In this document: positions 33,958 to 44,023 of the stretch, piece after piece
Layout of the letters: each line of letters opens with the position of its first letter
How positions within the stretch are numbered: position 1 is the stretch's first letter
Source of the DNA: Blepharisma stoltei
Taxonomy: Eukaryota; Ciliophora; Heterotrichea; Heterotrichida; Blepharismidae
DNA: 64,000 nucleotides
Reading direction: 5' to 3'
Assembly (NCBI GenBank): GCA_914767885.1
Contig: CAJZBQ010000063.1
Location: 62,001-126,000 of the forward strand
Translations under genes and position numbers: made by a program
The notes under the pieces: generated by a model
The model's input: the letters and a program-made list of their open reading frames with translations, nothing else
Databases searched by the model: none
What the model was told of the DNA's origin: nothing

Positions 33958-35496
33958 ATGTGTAGTGAATATCCTAGGTTCCAAGATAGGCAGGAATCAT
34001 ATATGCAGAACAATATAATACAAAATTATAATGAAAGACAAGAAGTTTATAGTATAAGTCTTAGAAGATCCAAAAGAGAAGAATTTGCTTACAAAAGACG
34101 CCAAACTTCGACAAATGAAAACACAGAGGTCCCTTTTATAATTACCGGGATGGTGGTGTGTCTTCCTCGCATAGTGAAAATCCAGGAGCAATTAAAAGAA
34201 AATTGTTCAGATGGGATAAAGAAAAAAGCTTTAGAAATGTTTAAAGCTATCATTATGAACCCAGAAATTGGGAAAGAAATTATAAAGTATTCAATTGAAA
34301 ATGGCTTAGTTTTGGATATTTTGGGGTTTGTGAATAGTTCGTTTACTGAAAAACTTGTAGCTGAAGCTGTGAGTTGTTTATCAGTTATTTGTTATTCAGG
34401 AAATGAATTTATTGAGTATTTAAAAAGAAATGATGCGATTGCAAAGTTAATTGGTATTATAGATTATTCACGAGAGCTGGCTACAGAGCAAGCATTATAT
34501 GCTTTAGGAAATATCTCAGGTGAAGCAGACTATTATAGAGATATTTTAATTAGTCTTGATTTCTTATCAATTGTTCTTAACTTGATAGAAAAATGCCAAA
34601 ATAATCCGCAATCAACTCTACTAGAAGTTTCATTATGGAATTTAGGAAATTTAGTAAGGTGAAGACCTATACCATTTGAGCTTGGAAAACAGACTGCATC
34701 AATAGCAAAAAAATTTTTTTTTAGCCCTTCAGAAAAAGTTGTAGCAGAAGCCTTACGAATTTTCTTATCTTTATCTAACGGAAGTGACGAATTAATCTCT
34801 GAAATTTTCCCATTAAATGTAATTGAAGACATTATGAACTATTTAAATTCCCCAATTGAAGACATCCATTTTCTAGCAGTAAAAATCATAGGAAACTTAG
34901 CTACAGGTGATGACGGTCAAGTACAAAAACTCCTTGATTTAGGACTATTAGGACGACTATTAAATTTATCATTTATAGCGTCCCCAAACACAAAGCAAAA
35001 CATCATGTGAATCTTAGGAAATATTACATGTGGATCTCATTTACAACGGCAGCAAGTTCTTGACCATACAATTTTTAATTTTATTATGCAAGGAATCATA
35101 GACCCATCTCAAAAAGTCAGGCTAGAAGCAAGCTTTGCAATTAATCATATAGTCCATAATGGAAATGACGAACAAGCCCTAGCTGTAATTGACCGAGGAT
35201 TTTTCCGATATGTAAAAGATGCTTTAAGGTTCAATGACCCTGATTTTTTGTATAATATAATTGAATTTTGCCAAGGCGCTTTAGGTGCTGGAGACGACAG
35301 AGCTGAAGATTTAGGAACAAAAAATATGACTGCAGTAGAGTTTAATGAAACTGGATGCTTAGACGTATTGGAAAAACTGCAAGATCACAACAATGGAGAC
35401 ATTTACAAAAAAGTCGTATTTATTATTACAACTTATTTTGGGATTGCAGAAAACGTTCCTCCATTAGATATGGGGCCAGGTGTTGCGTTTTCATAA
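33958..35496 (+). CDS. Importin alpha (karyopherin alpha)
   Basis: 512 aa. Importin alpha binds nuclear localisation signals in armadillo repeats and importin beta through its N-terminal IBB domain. The IBB is seen as SISLRRSKREEFAYKRR (residues ~30-50). Armadillo repeats follow, with typical signatures ATEQALYALGNISGE, LEVSLWNLGNLVRW, NIMWILGNITCGS and RLEASFAINHIV. The tryptophans at 34660 and 35008 are encoded by TGA, the first at the conserved array position. The C-terminus ends DMGPGVAFS without an obvious long acidic tail. No inserts. It is convergent with the next gene, whose stop lies 5 bp away. Confidence 0.9.
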
Positions 35497-35501
35497 TAAA
35501 A

Positions 35502-37077
35502 TTAGCTAAATTTAATGCTTTCTTTTAGAAATAAAGATATATCTTCTTGGCAATTGTTAAGAATCCCCAGGATATCGTTTTTTGTTTTATCCATTTTAGA
35601 TTTCAAGGAGTTTTCGGTCCCTTGCTCTTTTTGATAGCATTTTAATTTAGATTTTTGTGGGAAAATTATTGCTGGTGGCCGAACATTTCATTTTCGTATG
35701 GGTTCTTTATGCCAGGCTGGGATAGCTGAATCTTCAGCGTAATTTTGTTTTATGCAGGTTGAATCAATTAGATTTTTATATGCATCTGTACATGTTGTTT
35801 GGATTGAATCGTGGAGATTATGGGATTTTGGGGAATTGTGCGAAGAGATTGAAGGCAGATTGAGTGGCTTTCTATGTGTGATTAAATTTTCTATTTCAAA
35901 CTCTCTATTATCGGAATTTTGAACAGGGCTTTCGCTTAATATAATCTCATAATAGAGGTGAATTTAAAAAATATATATAAATTATTTTAAATAAAAAAAA
36001 TATTTTAATTAGAAGGAAAAATTATTATTATAATCATTAATTATATATCAAAATATTTACAGATTTATATTAAAATATTTTTCATTCACTACCATAGGGT
36101 TAATTTTTATAAGAAATAGGAACTTTTTCTAATGATGTTCAGATTTAATAGAGGGGAGTTAGCTTTGCTTTAGGATTTCTTAGTCGTCTATTTATAAGTG
36201 CGGTCGGAATTTCCATTGAAAATCTTGAAGATTTGGGCTTGATTTTGTTTGTTAGGGCTACTTGAGGGCCTAACTTGAATTCTTTTCTCGACGAATATTT
36301 CGGCTTATTATGCATAATTTTGATATACATAAAATATATGGTGATGCCTTACCTATCCTCTTATGGACGGCTATTATGTATATCTGAGTGTAGCTTGGGA
36401 GCACGAGTTGGCCCACCAGCATCTGATATTCCAAAGAGAGTGATTTAATCAAAATCTGTACACTATGGCCTGATCCAATGGGTATTACTCGGGACCCTTT
36501 TTTGCCAGCAAGCATTCAAGCAATTGGGCGCCCGAAGTGGAGCGGGGTGACTTAACTGCTATTGTAGTTTTTCCCTAACCGTGTAAGGGGTTATATTTTC
36601 CAGGGATAACCTGAGTAAAGTGAGGCAAACTAGAAGATCTGAGGCAGCTAAGGGTTCCTTTAATAGAGTGATCTGGCTGTGGATTTGATGCAGAAGATAG
36701 CGTAATAAGGGCAGAGGGACTGAATTGGAAAAGTTAGCGCTCAGAGGCTATATACAGACCAAATAGGGCAACCACTAACAAGAAAAAACTGGGTTTCGGT
36801 CTCGGCTTAGAGGTGCCAGAGGTAAAGCCTATCAAATTCGCTTAGGCCACCACACAGCTTCAATCTAATCTGTTCAGGATAACTTTTACAGAGGGAAATA
36901 TTTAGCACTAATATAAGGCATGATTTTGAATTTTAAATAGTTTTCATACAAATTGCTTGTCGGCATAGGAGTAGCGCTAAACACAATATCATGATTATCA
37001 GGAAAACAGTCATATGCATTCAGCCTTTCTGACCTCCATCTTCTGTGTTTTTCTTTAGTCTCCATTTTTAAAATCAT
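35502..37077 (-). CDS. Unknown 257-aa protein, split by two inserts
   Basis: Not recognised. Three coding blocks on the minus strand: 36930-37077 (MILKMETKEKHRRW), 36155-36323 and 35502-35958. Joined after removing both inserts with one repeat each, they total 774 nt, an exact codon multiple, with in-frame TGA as Trp (PIRKWNVRPP). The junctions read KFKIM/HNKPK and LTPLY/YEIIL. The protein is basic in its first 100 residues and Ser/Asn-rich later, probably disordered. ATG 37077 or 37065 could be the start. It is divergent from lipin. Confidence 0.65.
35959..36154. other. IES, 196 bp, TAATAGAGG repeat
   Basis: The 9-bp repeat is at 35950-35958 and 36146-36154. The insert is extremely AT-rich with no ORF. 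Removal keeps the minus-strand gene in frame. Confidence 0.75.
36324..36929. mobile_element. SINE-like insert, 606 bp
   Basis: GCATRATTTTGA (one mismatch) is at 36312-36323 and 36918-36929. The interior is GC-richer and structured, with no long ORF. Removal joins the first two blocks of the minus-strand gene in frame. Confidence 0.7.
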
Positions 37078-37233
37078 AAAATTGATTTTCCTTATTTTTG
37101 TTTGACTATTGAATTTTATATTAAAACTAATGACGTAGGATCTAATATAAGCTCGATGGCTGACATTTGAAAAATATTTATGATAATTCAAAATTTTTGA
37201 TTAAAAATGAAAATTCTGTTAAATATAAGAATA

Positions 37234-40200
37234 ATGAAAAAAATAAGTAATTTGGTGTTTGGAATTACTGATGTTTTGACTCTGAAGCAGTCAACTTTAA
37301 GTGGAGCTCTTGATGTTATTGTTATTGAGCATGAAGATAAATCATTGCATTGCAGTCCTTTTCAAGTTAGATTTGGGAGATTAAAAGTATTTTTTTCTGA
37401 AGAAAAATCTGTAAGATTGATTATTAATGATAAGCCATCAGAAATTTATATGAAATTAGGAAAAGAAGGCCAAGCTTTTTTTATTGATCCTAAATCAGAA
37501 GAACTTAATAGCGATTTAAATGAAATTGAAAACATTAATGCTTAAGTTTATGATAACTCTTCAAGTCTCGTACTGGTCTCAGCTTGGAATACCGCTTTGA
37601 ATAACGATAGGCAGGCTGGCCTAACCGTCAAACTGAGTCCGCATCCAAGTCCCTAAGACCTTTCTGATCTAGACCAGGCACAGAGTAGACCCATTCTCTT
37701 GAGCCGAGACTTTCAAAAAGTCGTCCCCCAAACTGAGATTTTTAATTGTGAAAACATTAATAGTAATACTGATACTTATCAGAGAAGTCCTGATATTATT
37801 ATGAAAGAGTTGGAAAAAAGGCCTGATATTTTTAAGTGGCCTTGGGGATCAGCTCAGAATAAAACAAAAGCGACAGGATATATTAGCTCTCTTCTTGGGT
37901 ATTTCAGGTCGCAAGAAAAATGCCAGCCAGGTTTTGAAATGTCTTTATGCTTACGTTCCCTATTTATATACTGTGTCGCAATAAATATAGTCTGATACAA
38001 AAATTGTGTATCACATAATAGCCTAATAAGGAGCATTTTTTTGCTAGCCAGACATTAGTTGGTGAGCCAGATTTTTTGAATAACCAATATTATATTTTCT
38101 AACCAAAAAAATGCTCCTGAGTAGATTATTTCTTTGTAAGTATACAAATATAATTCCAGTTTGCAAGTCTTGAAAAGAAAAATTCAATTAATTTTATAAA
38201 ATTTATGTTAAAAATTAAGTATCTGAAATTTAACAGAATTATGTAAAGACATCGTTATAGCAAGGATTAATTATAAAAAAAAATTCCTTGCAAATTTTTC
38301 CAATAATTATGCTCACTCTTAAAGCTGGGAATTTAGACCAACTCAAAAATAATGAAAATGATCCTAAGATCTTTGAAGAGAACAAAGTTTCTTGTGAAAA
38401 CTTTAATGCCGATCCATTTGCTATTTTAAATGATCCAAAACTTGCTTTAAAAATAAATGGAAAGATATATGATCTTGATACAGCTATGCCTGAAATTTTA
38501 TCTATAATATCTAGCAATGAAAACATAGATCCAAATGCAAAAGAAATCAAAAAAATTAAAAACATTATTGAGGAAGAAATTGTTATTAATAAAACTTTGA
38601 AATTAAATTCAGAACAATTGAAAAAACTAAATTTAAAAAAAGGCGGAAATAGGGTTTGCTATAGAATTGAAAACGGTTTGCAATCTGTCATCGGGAAAAT
38701 TTATCTTTGGAATTGAAAATCTAGAATGATCGCATCAGATATTGATGGAACTATCACAAAATCTGATGTTTTAGGCCAAGTTTTACCAATGGTCGGTAAA
38801 GACTGAAGCCACTCAGGAATTGTTTCATTCTATAATAATATCAAAAAAAATGGCTATAAAATAGTTTATATCTCTTCAAGAGCAATAGGCCAATCAGAAC
38901 ATACCAGGGGCTATTTAAACAGTCTTTATCAAGATAATCAGCTTCTCCCTGATGGACCTATAATTATGAGCCCGGATGGCATTTTTACATCATTTGTGAG
39001 AGAAGTCATAAGAAGATCTCCACAAAAATTTAAAGCAGAAGTGCTAACTCCCCCCTCTGTGAGTGAACAAAACCATTGGAAAAATCGCTATTTTTTGCCC
39101 AAAAACCCCCTCCGTGAGTGAACAAAAATTTTTTATTAAAAAAATTGATAGATAAGTGATAATTAGTTTATTGAAATCTCGAGCTAATTCTGTTTAATTT
39201 TAAACAAATTGCGTTTTAAAAATAAATTTTATAAATTAATATAATATTTGCTTCCAATTTTTGCAAATTAATTTTTTAAAAAACAAATTTCTATATAATT
39301 TATATATAATTTTTTTTTAAAAAAAAATCAACCCCTCTCCGTGAGTGAACAAAAATTTTTTTGTTCACTCAGGGAGGTAGGGGGGAGTAAGAGATATAGC
39401 GGCGTTATTTCCTACAGAAAGAAATCCTTGATACGCTGGGTTTGGTAATAGAGACACTGATTCAATAGCATATAGCTTACGCACCTTAATAGATTTCTGT
39501 ATAGGTGATTTGAGGTAGGCGATTGAAGTGCTTTAGCATTTATTGTTAATAAGTGATCTAGATAGCCCTGATCAGTGAGAATTAAAGTAAAATAATTTAA
39601 TTTTAACGAAAACTAAGTTAAAAAGTGATGGAACTCTTAAAGAAATAAAATTTAATTAGAAGTGTATAAGAGTATAAAAATCTGACGAATTCTTCCCTCA
39701 TTACCATGGGATTTTGTTGTGTTCGCTCCATTTTTACATCTGGCTTTGCCGAGTCAGCTTATTTTTCCAAACCAAATACAAAGTCAAAATGGCAATATCT
39801 AATTTTGTAGCACACGAAATCTAATTATGAATCAGACTGCTATGCTGAAAGATAATATTATAGAAAAATAGTGAACTCAGTAATTGACTTTGCAATTCTG
39901 AATCTACCATCAGAAATCATTTTTGACTAAATTAATTTGATAGATTATATTAAATTATATAAATTTATGATTTTTTAAATGCACATATGACGTTGAGATA
40001 ATGAGGCTTTAAAAATCATGAGTCGGAAGTACTATTTTAGGCATCAAGAAACACTTATAAAAATTATGCTTATGATTCAAATTTCACCGACAAACTTCTA
40101 TAAAAAATTACTTTTTTGGCCTTTAGAAAGATTTCATAAAGACGGAGACATGAAATAGGAGATAGTTAAAATTTAAAAATCAAGAGCAGGGAATACTATT

Positions 40201-40972
40201 TTTGCTAGCAAGAATTACTTGTAAAATTATGCTTATAGTTCAAATTTTATCGAAAAAATTCTATAAAACTGCTTTTTTATCATTTAAAAATTAAATAGAG
40301 ATAGGCATTGAGATAATTGTCTTACGTCAAATAAGGAATTTGCATTAACAGTGATTTAATTTTCATGGATCTTGTTTAAAAAAATACTCTATAGGACTTT
40401 AGTCTATGGTTCCGTTTTGACTTTTTAAGTTGACTCGCAAAGCCAGATGTAAAAATGGAACGAGCACAACAAAATCCCATGATAATGAGGTAAGAATTGT
40501 CAGATTTTATTACCTCAAGCTTCCAGAAACCATGATAAAGGCACTATTATGCACTTCTAATTAAATTTCATTTCTAAAGAAGTCCATCTCTTTTAAACTT
40601 AGCTTTAGTTTAAAATTTAAACTATTTTACTATAATTCTCACTGATCAGAGCTATCTAGATCACTTATTAACAATAAATGGCAAAGCACTTTAACCGTCT
40701 TCCTCAAATCGCCTATATAGAAATCTATTTAGGTGCGTGATCTATATCGGGCAGCTGGGATGCCCCTCCATAAAATTTTTCTAATTAATTCGACAGGGAA
40801 TGTTTCGACGTTTAACAATACTTTTGTTAAAACTTATTATGAACTAAGTGAGATTTCTGATAATTTTTTCCCACCTATTGAAGAAAACACCATTTGTGCA
40901 GATCAAGAGTTTAATGACCTTAATTATTGAAGAATTGAAACTCCAGTAATAATATCTGATAATTTAGATTAA
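37234..40972 (+). CDS. LPIN: Lipin (phosphatidate phosphatase), five coding blocks
   Basis: Lipin dephosphorylates phosphatidic acid to diacylglycerol in a Mg-dependent way. The N-LIP domain is at 37234-37500: LSGALDVIVIE, LHCSPFQVRFGRLKV, IYMKLGKEGQAFF. The C-LIP/HAD domain holds the catalytic DIDGTITKSD (DxDGT) near 38735, then YISSRAIGQSEHTRGYL, FKAEVLRDIAALFP, WYAGFGNRDTDSIAYRAAGMP. Blocks: 37234-37539, 37762-~37953, ~38336-39047, 39391-39473, 40748-40972; the sum is 1,518 nt (505 aa), an exact codon multiple. It is shorter than animal lipins because the linker is small. TGA reads Trp (KDWSHS, NPWYAG). The 37.95-38.34 kb junction is tentative. Confidence 0.92.
37540..37761. mobile_element. 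SINE-like insert in lipin, 222 bp
   Basis: GAAAACATTAAT is at 37528-37539 and 37750-37761. Removal joins ...NEIENIN to SNTDTYQRSP. The insert is GC-richer with no ORF through it. Confidence 0.82.
37954..38335. other. IES in lipin, about 382 bp, boundary tentative
   Basis: TTA at 37951-37953 and 38333-38335 gives an in-frame join (EMSLCL/DQLKNNEND) and an exact codon total for the whole gene. A rival 7-bp repeat, TTATGCT (37945, 38308), would break the frame. The insert contains an inverted pair, GGAGCATTTTTT (38030) and AAAAAATGCTCC (38107). Confidence 0.55.
39048..39387 (+). mobile_element. BogoMITE in lipin, 340 bp
   Basis: TAA is at 39045-39047 and 39388-39390. The canonical double motif is at the left and the hairpin at the right. 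Removal with one TAA joins FKAEVL to RDIAALFP, a conserved lipin stretch. Confidence 0.95.
39474..40747. mobile_element. 1.27-kb long-TIR foldback element in lipin
   Basis: ATAT is at 39470-39473 and 40744-40747. Removal joins DSIAY to RAAGMPLHKIF, a conserved lipin stretch. Arms of about 320 bp are inverted: near the left end ATAGATTTCTGTATAGG, near the right its complement, and further in ACATCTGGCTTTGC with GCAAAGCCAGATGT. The centre holds two ~160-bp direct repeats (about 40010 and 40180, TACTATTTT..., AAAATTATGCTTAT). No ORF. Confidence 0.85.
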
Positions 40973-41217
40973 AATGCAATTTTTTAGGAATTATTTAAGA
41001 AAATAATAAAAATTGTTGAATTTTATTGAAAATTAATTAGGGGCTTTAAGAATATTTTCTTTTACATTTTATGACCTAAAATTTCAAACTGCCTTAGAAA
41101 TATAATTCATAACATTTTTGTATTCTTTTAGCTTGAATCTTCAGCATTTTGCCTTAAATATATCATTATCCTTTATTCTCGGGATTCCCACAATAAAATG
41201 ATAAATTTCTTTTAAAA

Positions 41218-42495
41218 ATGAAGTTTCCAATAGAAAGCTACTTACAGAAAAAATCAGACCCAGACTATGGCTATCCTCCCTCAAAAGTAACATTTATTCA
41301 GTCTCTAAAACAGCTCTCTGAGCAAGCTTTAAAAAAAACTTACCAAATTCCCAGACAAAGGAAGAAATCTTTAAATAAAGTCAAACTTTGTCCTCAAGCA
41401 CCTGGCTGTATCTCAATGTTCCCAAGCGACTCTTTAGCTCCTATAAAGCTTACAATTAACGGAAATCCTGACTCCCCCCCCCCTCCGTGAGCGAACAAAA
41501 CCATTAGAAAAATCGCCATTTTTTGACCAAAAACCCACCCTCCGTGAGTGAACAAAAATTTTTTTAATAGAAAAAATTTTAATGGAAAAAAATTTTGATA
41601 TATAAGTGATAATTAGTATAATGAAATCTAGAGCTAATTCTGTTTAATTTTAAACAAATTGCGTTTAAAACATAAATTTTGCAAATTAAATTAATATTTG
41701 CTTCCCAATTTTTGCAAATTAGGATTTTTTTAAATTTCGAAAAAAATATTTTTTAAAAAAAATTAACCCCTCCGTGAGCGAACAAAATTTTTTTTTGTTC
41801 GCTCACGGAGGGGGGGGGGGAGTGAGTTTTTCTTATGGCATACCTCAAATACTGACTTAAACAGCGAATTTATTTTTTCCTTGCAATTACTCAATGATCT
41901 TGGGGTAAATCTGCCACGTCCTCAACTATTAGATTTTGCTTCTAAATGTGCTATGAGTATCAGAGAACAAGTACAGCAATACAGAGACTCAATGGGCGGA
42001 AAACACTGTGTGCAAGGCTTGCCTGGGGAACACTTAGTTCCTCTTCAATTCGCAGGACAAGGATTTCAATGGGATATCGCTTGCCCAGAAAATAGCCCTG
42101 AATTTTTCGCCAAAATTTTATGCCAAGATATGGAATTACCTGCAAACGACTGCCCCAGTATTTCCTTTAAATTAAGAAGTGCTTTAAAAGCTCACAAAAT
42201 GAGACTAGCTAAAGCCTTTAACGATGAAATTGCCAGAATCCCAGACATAAAAATGCATGTAGACGAAGCTCCAAGCTTAGACCAGCTGGAAATAGAAAAT
42301 TCCATTCAAGAAAGTTTGCCACCTCCACACAGAAATTTAGGGGAAAATACATCTAACTTTTTGGCATTATTTGAATTTTATAAAAATATTCAAGAAAATT
42401 ATATGGAAAATTTTGATAAAATTTTCGAATGCTATTTAGAATTTTTCCAATACCAAAAACTAAAATTTATCGAAATAATTAAAAATTGTTATTAG
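41218..42495 (+). CDS. SNF5: SNF5/SMARCB1-type SWI/SNF subunit
   Basis: 307 aa. SNF5 is a core subunit of SWI/SNF chromatin remodellers. The domain has two repeats, and both are visible: LAPIKLTINGNPEFFLWH...FSLQLLNDLGVNLP..SIREQVQQY, and LVPLQFAGQGFQWDIACPENSPEFFAKILCQDMELP..SISFKLRSALKAHK. Blocks are 41218-41471 and 41826-42495, 924 nt joined, an exact codon multiple. The BogoMITE sits inside the first repeat, so the unexcised gene would lack the domain. The C-terminus (residues ~265-307) is helical. 16 bp separate it from SDE2. Confidence 0.9.
41472..41822 (+). mobile_element. BogoMITE in SNF5, 351 bp
   Basis: TGA is at 41469-41471 and 41823-41825. Canonical ends. Removal joins INGNP to EFFLWHTSN within the SNF5 domain. 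Confidence 0.95.
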
Positions 42496-42511
42496 AGTAA
42501 GTAATAAAAAT

Positions 42512-43952
42512 ATGAATAAAATTTTAGTCAGAGGAATTGATAGTAAATTATCAGAATTTTCGTGTGAAAATTATGAGAATTTTGTTGAAGAGTACTCAGA
42601 ATGGACTAAAATTCCTAGGGAGCATTTAAGGATTTCTCAATGCTCAAGAGGAGTTTCTGAAATAAATCCAGATTTTATTGTATGTGTCAGCTTGAAAGTA
42701 TGCGGAGGAAAAGGTGGGTTTGGATCTTTGCTTACTCTCCACCCCATTTAATAACGAACGCTTTTTTGTTCGTTATTAAATGGGGTCTAACTTATAAAAT
42801 TTTTGGAAAAAAAAATATATATAAAATTTATATTAAATATCTATGATTTTTTTATATAAAAATTTCAATTAAAGAGTTAATAATAAAAGGGATTCAAATG
42901 ATGGCAACAGAAAGAGAAAGCGCCTAAATGAAAGCGAAAAGATAACTATTGCTAACTCCCCACCCCTCCGTGAGCGAACAAAACCATTAGAAAATCCCTC
43001 ACCCTCCGCTAGAATAAAATTTTTTTTTAATAGAAAAATTTTTTATGGAAAAAATTTTGATATATAAATGATATACAAATTGCCCGAGGATGGTGCTATT
43101 TTGCGTCATCCTCGGGCAATTTGTATAATTATGATAATGAAATCTGGAGCTAATTCTGTTTTAATTTTAAATGAATTGCGTTTTAAAACATAAATTCTAC
43201 AAATTCAATTAATATTTGCTTTCCAATTTTTGCGAATTAGGATTTTTTTTTAAAAAAAAATTTTCTATAAAATTTATAAAAAAATTTTTTACAAAAAAAA
43301 ATTAACCCCCTTCGTAAGCGAATAAGATTTTTTTGTTCGCTCACGGAGCGGAGGAGTAAAGCACCAGCTTAAGATTAAGCCATTATTAACTTATTAGCTC
43401 TTATTTATTATTCTTTGCTCGATTATATTTGTCCTTATCTTATTCTAACTACTTAAAATTAGTAAACTATAAAGACTAAGTTGCTTATATAAATTTTATA
43501 GTAAATTTTGTTCGTTATTAAATGGGGCCTAAGGAAAAATTTTTAGGAAAAAAAAAATGCCGGTTTTGTTCGTTATTAAATGGGGGGGAGTTAGAGGACA
43601 AGGAATGTTTGCGAGGGTGGATAATTTTGAAGCGTGCAGAGATTTAAACGGGAGAAGGATAAGACATATAAATGATGAAATTAGACTTGCGCAATGGAAA
43701 CAAAAGCAAGCTGAAAAAGAAGAAGAGGAAAGAAAAAAAGCTGAAGAAAAAGAAGAAAAGGTGGTTGTGCCTGCAAAAAGAAAAACTAAAGCAGATCCAA
43801 ATTATAAGAGTGCAGTAGATGACTGTGTAAAAGGAGTTAAATCAGCATTGGCTGCAGGACTTAAGAAAAAGAATGATGAGCCCATAAAAAAAGCCAAAAT
43901 TGAAGAGGAGGATAATGAGAAAGATAATAAGATTAATGATAAAAGTAATTAA
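42512..43952 (+). CDS. SDE2: SDE2 homologue (ubiquitin-like precursor)
   Basis: 193 aa. SDE2 is made with an N-terminal ubiquitin-like fold that is cleaved after a Gly-Gly; the C-terminal part acts in splicing and genome maintenance. Seen here: a ~67-residue N-terminal fold ending VSLKVCGG, the processing signal GG|KGGFGSLLRGQG, the conserved FEACRDLNGRRIRHINDE, and a charged coiled tail rich in Lys/Glu. Blocks are 42512-42734 and 43594-43952, 582 nt joined, an exact codon multiple. An 856-bp insert interrupts the gene a few codons after the cleavage site. Confidence 0.9.
42956..43356 (+). mobile_element. BogoMITE nested in family-C element, 401 bp
   Basis: TAA is at 42953-42955 and 43357-43359. 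Longer than other copies because of a ~56-bp extra palindrome (43072-43127) in its AT-rich interior. Confidence 0.88.
43072..43127. repeat. Perfect 21-nt-arm palindrome inside the nested BogoMITE
   Basis: Arms 43072-43092 and 43107-43127 are exact complements (core AATTGCCCGAGGATG and CATCCTCGGGCAATT) with a 14-nt loop. Other BogoMITE copies run straight through this point (..TATAAATGATAATTAGTAT..), so it is an extra insertion, a third level of nesting. Confidence 0.85.
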
Positions 43953-44023
43953 TTGTTATAAGCTAGACGTGAAATATAAATAGCCTTGGGAGCTCAAATA
44001 ATAATTGTATTATATTTAATTAT

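Larger units (their letters stand above)
42735..43590. mobile_element. Family-C element (bogo-like ends) in SDE2, 856 bp, with nested MITE
   Basis: TTA is at 42732-42734 and 43591-43593. Left end: CTCTCCACCCC plus a hairpin of CCCCATTTAATAACGAAC. Right end: two direct copies of GTTCGTTATTAAATGGGG at 43510 and 43568 (58 bp apart) and GGGAG. Same layout as family B. Removal with one TTA joins GGFGSLL to RGQGMFARV. A BogoMITE lies inside it. Confidence 0.9.

Noticed and set aside
37945-38314. TTATGCT repeat as the lipin IES boundary
   Set aside because: It would shift the reading frame; the TTA pair keeps it, so that was preferred.
43557-43593. ATG at 43557 as a gene start
   Set aside because: It lies within the family-C right end; the real start is the SDE2 ATG at 42512.
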